Source: Rhizobiaceae bacterium
GTDB lineage: Bacteria; Pseudomonadota; Alphaproteobacteria; Rhizobiales; Rhizobiaceae
Direction of reading: 5' to 3'
DNA: 64,000 nt
Assembly: GCA_017644005.1 (NCBI GenBank)
Contig: JAEPMJ010000002.1
Span: 1-64,000 of the forward strand
Of this stretch, positions 59,449 through 64,000 are shown in pieces. A model generated the notes under the pieces. That model searched no databases. It had not been told where the DNA came from and saw only the letters and a list, made by a program, of their open reading frames with translations. Positions within the stretch are counted from its first letter, which is position 1. Each line of letters begins with the position of its first letter. Both the position numbers and the translations under genes were made by a program.

Positions 59449-59684
59449 ATGCGGCGCCCCTCATTCACCAGGTCTCTTAGGCTTTCGGGACCAGGTCGGC
59501 TTCGCGCGCGTATCGCGCGCAAGCCTTCCGCAGCACGGCGTACTTCCTCAATATCGCGCCCTCCGGCGGCGACGATTCTGGCCACAGGCTTGCCGTTGCG
59601 CGTAATTGTCACCTCTTGCCCGGCCTCGACCAGGGTAAGAAGCTCGCTGAGCCGATTCTTCGCCTCGAATGTTCCAACCTGCAT
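59445..59684 (-). CDS. vapB: Antitoxin, Phd/YefM type
   Basis: 79 residues beginning M-Q-V-G-T-F-E-A-K-N-R-L-S-E-L-L, with V-E-A-G-Q-E-V-T-I-T-R-N-G-K-P-V-A, the Phd/YefM DNA-binding fold. The C-terminal ~35 residues would neutralise VapC. Paired with the PIN toxin through an ATGA overlap. An operator-like palindrome lies just upstream. Confidence 0.88.
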   Translation of the reverse strand: MQVGTFEAKNRLSELLTLVEAGQEVTITRNGKPVARIVAAGGRDIEEVRRAAEGLRAIRARSRPGPESLRDLVNEGRRI

Positions 59685-59696
59685 GGTAGAGCCTTT

Positions 59697-59706
59697 AAGC
59701 TAGCTT
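59697..59706. promoter_or_regulatory. Palindrome upstream of the antitoxin gene, candidate autoregulatory operator
   Basis: AAGCTAGCTT is a perfect 10-base palindrome followed by AGCTAG, in an A/T-rich stretch of 66 bases between the AAA ATPase stop and the antitoxin start. Toxin-antitoxin complexes usually bind such sites. It suggests the pair has its own promoter inside the larger cluster. Confidence 0.5.
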
Positions 59707-59750
59707 AGCTAGATTTAGTCTGTTGCTCCGTGCTTTTCAATAGGTTGCCT

Positions 59751-61661
59751 TCAGCCGCCCCAGTGCCCCTTCGACTTCATGTCCTCGATCTCGCGAATGG
59801 CGCGTTCGCGCACGCGCTGGTCGCGGATGATGCGCTCCACAGCCGCGTCGTCGGCACGGTCCGAGTAGCGGAATTCGCTGTCGGCGTAGCGGTTCACCTC
59901 CTGCATGACCATTTCCATGTCGAAAGGCCCGCGCAGTTCCTCGATCATGGCTTTCTTGTCGTCATAGGACTTGTGCATGAAGGCTTCCGGCGTTTCGAAC
60001 CACTCGTCGGGCAGCTCGATGTCCATCGCCCGCATCTTGATCGCGTCAGTGACGTTCTTGATGGCGCGGCCGGTGAAGCGCGGCTCCGCTTCCTTGATCA
60101 TGTGCAGATAGGTGCCGATATCGGCCAGCGTCTTCGGCGCGCCATTGTCCTTCAAGAAGCGCTCGTAAATGCGCTCAAGCCCCGCTTCCCGCGGCTTCGA
60201 ATGCTGCTCATAGGCGGTGTCTACCGCGCGCTGGATTTCCTGCGCAGCATAAAGCTCGTGTTTGCCGAGCGGGATCTTGTGGTTCTTGCCGGCAAGAAGC
60301 GCGAAAATGTCGATATAGTCGTCGCGCGTCTGCGGACCGTCGACCAGCCATCGTGCCCCTGCCCGCTGCCTGAGAGCATCGTCGACATTCTCCGGGTAGT
60401 TGGAAAACATGCCGAAGGAGCAGTTGCCGCGCACGACGGTCATCGCGCCGGAAAAAGCCGACATCAGAACACCGGTGATCTCGTGCTGGCCGGCCGAGGC
60501 CCGATCATCGGAGCGCTTTGCAGCGACCTGGTCGATATCGTCGATGGTGCCAAAACCAATCGCCTTCGGCGAAAGCACGTTGTCGATGAACTGTCGGCAG
60601 CTCTGACCCGATTTGCCCTGATAGGACGATATCTGGTCGACACCGAAGTTCTCGTAATGAAACGGATAGCCGGCGACCTGGCAGTAACCCTGGATAATGC
60701 CGGCAATCATCTGGATCAACGTCGTTTTGCCCGTGCCGGGCGCGCCGTCGCCGATGAAAGTGAACAGGAAGCCGCCGAGCTCGACAAACGGGTTCATCTG
60801 CCGGTCGAAATCATAGGCCATCAACATCTTGGCAAGCTTGATCGACTGGTATTTGGCGATGTGATTGCCGACGACCTGCTCCGGCTTCTTGAAGTCCATC
60901 GTCAGCGGTTTGACCTTGCGGCCGGGCGCTACATCAAACCCGTCGATGGTGAAGTCGTCGGCATCGAGCCGCATATGCGTGTTGTCGAACGCGCCGAGTC
61001 CGTCAAACCGCCCGCGCCGCTGCAATAGCCCTTCGATCGCCTCGGTGGCGAAGGCGCGCGTACGTGCTGCAAGGTCCTGCTCGTCCTTCGAGCCGGAGAG
61101 AGCCGTGTCCAGACCTGCGATCATCGCCTTCAGCGCATCCTGCTGAGTGTCGAAAACGAAGTCTGGCTCTGCGACGTCATTGGGCGCTTCACCATCGCTC
61201 TCGACCAGCTGCAGCAGATAGGACGCGAAGGCGAAGGCAACGACATATGACGATGCGGCCAGCAGACGCTTGAAGACCGCCGCATCCTCGCCCTCGAGCG
61301 GGGCGCGCGTGTTCTTGGATTGCAGGCTTTCAAGGTCCGTCGCCTTGGCGAAATTGTCGCCGACGGCAAGCGCAACCTGAATGCCGCGACGGGCGCGATA
61401 AAGCACCGTGTGCTGGCCGATGGAGAGAAGCTGGTCGCCCGGCCGCACGGACTGAATGGTTTTTGTGAGTTCGACCTCGCGCGTCCGGCGTACCGAGCCG
61501 GATGAAACCGGCGAAACGAAACGGCGTCCCGTGCCTGCCAGCGCGGTCTGTGAGCGACCGGTACCGTCTTCCATGACAACGACGCGCGTCACCATGCTGT
61601 GCGCCATCGGCAGGTGCTTTTCGACGTCTTCCTCGCCGATCGTGGTCAGCCCGGTATCCAT
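59751..61661 (-). CDS. AAA family ATPase
   Basis: 636 residues with GGAGG just before the ATG. Residues 1-290 form an unfamiliar N-terminal region with one hydrophobic stretch near 135-152. The AAA core has the Walker A G-D-G-A-P-G-T-G-K-T-T (304-314, Lys312), Walker B I-G-F-G-T-I-D-D-I-D (368-377) and an Arg-rich stretch L-R-Q-R-A-G-A-R (430-437) that may hold Arg fingers. The C-terminal part is helical and charged. It is likely the motor of the cluster, remodelling a protein or complex. Substrate unknown. Confidence 0.87.
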   Translation of the reverse strand: MDTGLTTIGEEDVEKHLPMAHSMVTRVVVMEDGTGRSQTALAGTGRRFVSPVSSGSVRRTREVELTKTIQSVRPGDQLLSIGQHTVLYRARRGIQVALAVGDNFAKATDLESLQSKNTRAPLEGEDAAVFKRLLAASSYVVAFAFASYLLQLVESDGEAPNDVAEPDFVFDTQQDALKAMIAGLDTALSGSKDEQDLAARTRAFATEAIEGLLQRRGRFDGLGAFDNTHMRLDADDFTIDGFDVAPGRKVKPLTMDFKKPEQVVGNHIAKYQSIKLAKMLMAYDFDRQMNPFVELGGFLFTFIGDGAPGTGKTTLIQMIAGIIQGYCQVAGYPFHYENFGVDQISSYQGKSGQSCRQFIDNVLSPKAIGFGTIDDIDQVAAKRSDDRASAGQHEITGVLMSAFSGAMTVVRGNCSFGMFSNYPENVDDALRQRAGARWLVDGPQTRDDYIDIFALLAGKNHKIPLGKHELYAAQEIQRAVDTAYEQHSKPREAGLERIYERFLKDNGAPKTLADIGTYLHMIKEAEPRFTGRAIKNVTDAIKMRAMDIELPDEWFETPEAFMHKSYDDKKAMIEELRGPFDMEMVMQEVNRYADSEFRYSDRADDAAVERIIRDQRVRERAIREIEDMKSKGHWGG

Positions 61662-61796
61662 GGTGCCTCCTGGAAGCCGTGATTTTCCTCACCCTTCAAT
61701 GGCGAGGTGCGGCGTGCAGCAAGGCAGAGGGGACAGCCACCCCCGGCCATTTGCTTCGCACTCCCATTAGAGGGGAGCGAAAGAGCAGCCCCGCCC

Positions 61797-62942
61797 TCAA
61801 ACATCGGAAATCACCTTGCCGTTGGAAACGACATGGACCTGATATCCGTCGAAAATCTTGCGCGCCTCTTTGGCCGCGTAAAGAAGCTGATAGGCCTCGT
61901 GCGGGATCAGCGCGTGTTTCTCGTATGAGCTGACGCCCTGCCGCGCGGCGTCGAGATCGTCGGTGTTGATGTAGAATTCCTCGCGCGCCGGCTGGCTCGA
62001 CCATAACCCCTTGCGTGCCGGCTTCTCGCTCTTGGAAAACACCTCCTGCACAGTCCATGTGAGCAGCCAGGCGTTTTCCTTGCGCCGCACCTTCGCCAGG
62101 ATGTCGGTCACGGTCGAATTGTGTTCGGTGATACCGGCCGAATAGAAGGGTCCAAGCACAACACGGCGCAACTGCTTCGGGTGCAGTTCGTCGAAATCCT
62201 TGTCGAGATTGCCGGCGATTGTCGCCGGCGACAGCGAATAGGCGGAGTTCTTTTCGGCAAAGTCGTCGAAGCGATGCGCAAGCTCCGGATTGAGCAGCCC
62301 TTCGACCGGCAGCGGAACCTCGACGTCTTCGTTGAGCTTGCCGCCTTTCGTGACCAGCGAGCGCACCAGCCCGGACGAGGAATCCTCCAGCGTCGCCATA
62401 TAGATGAGCGGCAGGTTCGCCGAACCGTCGAACGTTCCCCAATGGACGAGGTAGTAAGGCCGTCTTGTTGCCGGGTTGACCGAAACCTTGACCGTACGCG
62501 GCAGGATAAAGGGAGAAAAGACCTGCCCGCTGCGCACGTTTTCCAGATAGAGCCGTTCAGCCATCGAACGCTGCAGCGCCCTGGGAAACGACTTGTGACG
62601 GAGGATAAAATCGGCCATCTCAGCGCGGATCTGGTCCGGCTGCGGTATCGCAGAGAGCCGCCCCTCTGCTGTCTTGCGGTCGTTTTCGAGTTCCAGAACG
62701 TTCTGGAACACGGGATATCCGCTTTCGGCTCGTGAAATGCGGAAGGCATCTGCGAAAGCCAGCCGGTTTTCCCAGCAGGAGAACGAACGCTCGAGCCGCT
62801 CCAGATATTCGGTGACGATGGTTGCGACCGTCTCGTGCCGGTAAAGCGGCGAGCTGTCGTCGCGCAGAAAAATGTCCAGCCCCGAGATCGCGGCCGAAAT
62901 TGCATCGAAATAGCGTCGTGCTGCGTCGCTCGCGGCATTCAT
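61797..62942 (-). CDS. Conserved hypothetical protein of the AAA ATPase cluster
   Basis: 381 residues, no signal peptide or membrane segment. Recognisable stretches are F-I-L-P-R-T-V-K-V-S-V-N-P-A-T, L-V-H-W-G-T-F-D-G-S-A-N-L-P-L-I and L-I-P-H-E-A-Y-Q-L-L-Y-A-A-K-E. I do not recognise a family. It lies between the AAA ATPase gene (135 bases away, with a palindromic stretch) and the coiled-coil gene (21 bases away). Confidence 0.75.
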   Translation of the reverse strand: MNAASDAARRYFDAISAAISGLDIFLRDDSSPLYRHETVATIVTEYLERLERSFSCWENRLAFADAFRISRAESGYPVFQNVLELENDRKTAEGRLSAIPQPDQIRAEMADFILRHKSFPRALQRSMAERLYLENVRSGQVFSPFILPRTVKVSVNPATRRPYYLVHWGTFDGSANLPLIYMATLEDSSSGLVRSLVTKGGKLNEDVEVPLPVEGLLNPELAHRFDDFAEKNSAYSLSPATIAGNLDKDFDELHPKQLRRVVLGPFYSAGITEHNSTVTDILAKVRRKENAWLLTWTVQEVFSKSEKPARKGLWSSQPAREEFYINTDDLDAARQGVSSYEKHALIPHEAYQLLYAAKEARKIFDGYQVHVVSNGKVISDV

Positions 62943-62963
62943 GTCGCGGTCTCCGGCAGCCGG

Positions 62964-64000
62964 CTACGGCCTCACATAATCAGCGGCGTTATGCTTGCGC
63001 ATCACCTCATCGAAGCGGCGCGCGAAGGCGTCGTCAGCGAGTTTCTTGCGGCGCTGGATGTCTGCGGTGGCGACCATGTTCTTCTCGTGCATTTCCAGGA
63101 GGTCGCCGATGTGCTTCTGCGCGGCCGCGCCGATACCCGCCATGGTCTGTTCCGCAGTTGTGTCGACCTGGCTGCCAAGCGTATTGATCTTGTGCGCAAC
63201 ATCCTGCTGCGCCGCCGTCTTCAAGCTGTCTTCCAGCGCCTTGTAGAGCACGATGCGCTGCTCGGTATCGATGGTCAGCTTGTTGATCAGCGTATTCTGC
63301 GCCGCGATCTGGTTGTTGAGCGAATCCACGAAGGTCTGGAACATCGAGGTATAGCGCTCCAGTGTCTGACTCTCGGCCAGCAGTTCCTGTTCCTTCGCCT
63401 GCTGCTCGTTATATTCGGTCGCCAGCTTGGAGCGTTCGCCCTCCAGTTCAGTGCGTTCCTTCTGGCTGGTCGAGGCGGCGATCTTGTTTTCGAGATCGAG
63501 CAGCATCGGATTCAGTTCTTCGATCCGCTTCTGTGTGGTCTCCAGATTGGCCATCGCCTGTTTACGGCGCTCGATCACCTGGGCAAGACTCGCCTCGGAC
63601 GTCTTGTAGCGCTGATCGAGAATGTCCTTCTGGTCTTTGAGAATACCGACGATCGTGTCTGATTTCGCCAGGAGCTCCTGCAAATTGCCGGCGAGCGACA
63701 TGTTGCGCACGCGTTCGGTGCGCATGCGCTGCTTGCGCTGCTTGGAGAAAATGCCGATGAAATTTTCCCAGCCGGTGTAGCTCTTCATACTCTCGAATTC
63801 GGCACCGAACACATTGGTCGCGTCTTCGAGCCCGATGATAAGGTCGGCAATATTGCCTTCCATCACCTTCTGTTGCTTCAGAACGTCGTCGATACGGGCG
63901 TTCTCGATGTCGAAATCGGCGGCGCCGATCGTGGTATCGGCCTTGGCAATCTGGTCCAGCACGACGCCGGATTGTTCGATCTTGGAGCGCATCTCCTCGA
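62964..64000 (-). CDS. Coiled-coil protein, 5' end outside the window
   Basis: At least 345 residues; the frame is open through the right edge (E-E-M-R-S-K). Its visible part is almost all heptad-like helix, rich in Glu, Gln, Lys and Ala, with long stretches such as residues 100-240. A middle segment S-Y-T-G-W-E-N-F-I-G-I-F-S-K-Q-R-K-Q-R may be an amphipathic turn. There is no membrane segment in the visible part. It is the first gene of the cluster seen here and could be an adaptor or scaffold. Confidence 0.75.
   Translation of the reverse strand, partial: EEMRSKIEQSGVVLDQIAKADTTIGAADFDIENARIDDVLKQQKVMEGNIADLIIGLEDATNVFGAEFESMKSYTGWENFIGIFSKQRKQRMRTERVRNMSLAGNLQELLAKSDTIVGILKDQKDILDQRYKTSEASLAQVIERRKQAMANLETTQKRIEELNPMLLDLENKIAASTSQKERTELEGERSKLATEYNEQQAKEQELLAESQTLERYTSMFQTFVDSLNNQIAAQNTLINKLTIDTEQRIVLYKALEDSLKTAAQQDVAHKINTLGSQVDTTAEQTMAGIGAAAQKHIGDLLEMHEKNMVATADIQRRKKLADDAFARRFDEVMRKHNAADYVRP

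Noticed and set aside
59730..61028. 432-residue plus-strand frame opposite the AAA ATPase
   Set aside because: Antisense shadow; the Walker motifs fix the real strand.

Overview
The window looks like the chromosome of a Rhizobiales alphaproteobacterium, probably Phyllobacteriaceae (Mesorhizobium/Nitratireductor-like). The evidence is high GC, a fused trpE(G) gene with a near-leaderless trpL attenuator carrying three Trp codons, a trxB-lsrB pair beside lrp and greA, a 573-residue leuA, and the short interspersed palindromes common in this order. No rRNA, tRNA, CRISPR array or transposase gene was seen.

Layout. 1-9.0 kb: carB lies between two caspase-fold (peptidase C14) genes, one with TPR repeats (cut by the left edge) and one with a WD40-like tail. 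Just behind carB is a DUF4258-DUF2283 pair, followed by a second, diverged copy of the carB 3' end; this looks like an insertion scar. 9.0-10.6 kb: a hypothetical gene carrying palindromic repeats in frame, set among more repeats. 10.6-18.4 kb: envelope and stress genes (alpha/beta hydrolase, lytic transglycosylase, cupredoxin plus DUF4142, AraC regulator, LprI-like protein, Ogt) and two tandem EAL proteins, one apparently active and one degenerate. 18.6-25.4 kb: aspartate aminotransferase, an EF-G-like GTPase, a candidate CCUCCUCCC (cuckoo/alpha-r14 type) small RNA, then lsrB, trxB, lrp and greA. 25.7-37.1 kb: PQQ-type sugar dehydrogenase, two tandem extensin-like proteins, a CNNM/CorC-type protein, FMN reductase, thioesterase, GMC oxidoreductase, GNAT, a glutathionyl-hydroquinone-reductase-like GST, Nudix and metallophosphoesterase.

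37.1-43.8 kb is a likely catabolic module. A 1076-residue fusion joins a B12- and iron-sulfur-dependent reductive dehalogenase to an FMN/NAD(P)/[2Fe-2S] reductase. It sits behind a MarR regulator and is divergent from a complete TRAP transporter (dctPQM), separated by a shared operator-like inverted repeat. The simplest reading is uptake and NAD(P)H-driven reductive dehalogenation of an anionic, probably aromatic, halogenated compound.

43.8-56.4 kb is mainly metabolic: alpha/beta hydrolase, leuA with a Leu-rich leader-peptide candidate, L,D-transpeptidase, AbrB-family protein, CDF exporter, trpE(G) with trpL and its attenuator, PAP2 phosphatase, DUF2254 and fhs. 56.6-64.0 kb is a co-directional cluster running into the right edge: a coiled-coil protein, an unknown protein, an AAA ATPase, an inserted VapBC-type toxin-antitoxin pair, a DUF6638-like protein and a DUF2333 membrane protein. 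This is the best candidate for an uncharacterised multi-protein system. All assignments come from reading the sequence and from recalled family knowledge; no database search was run.
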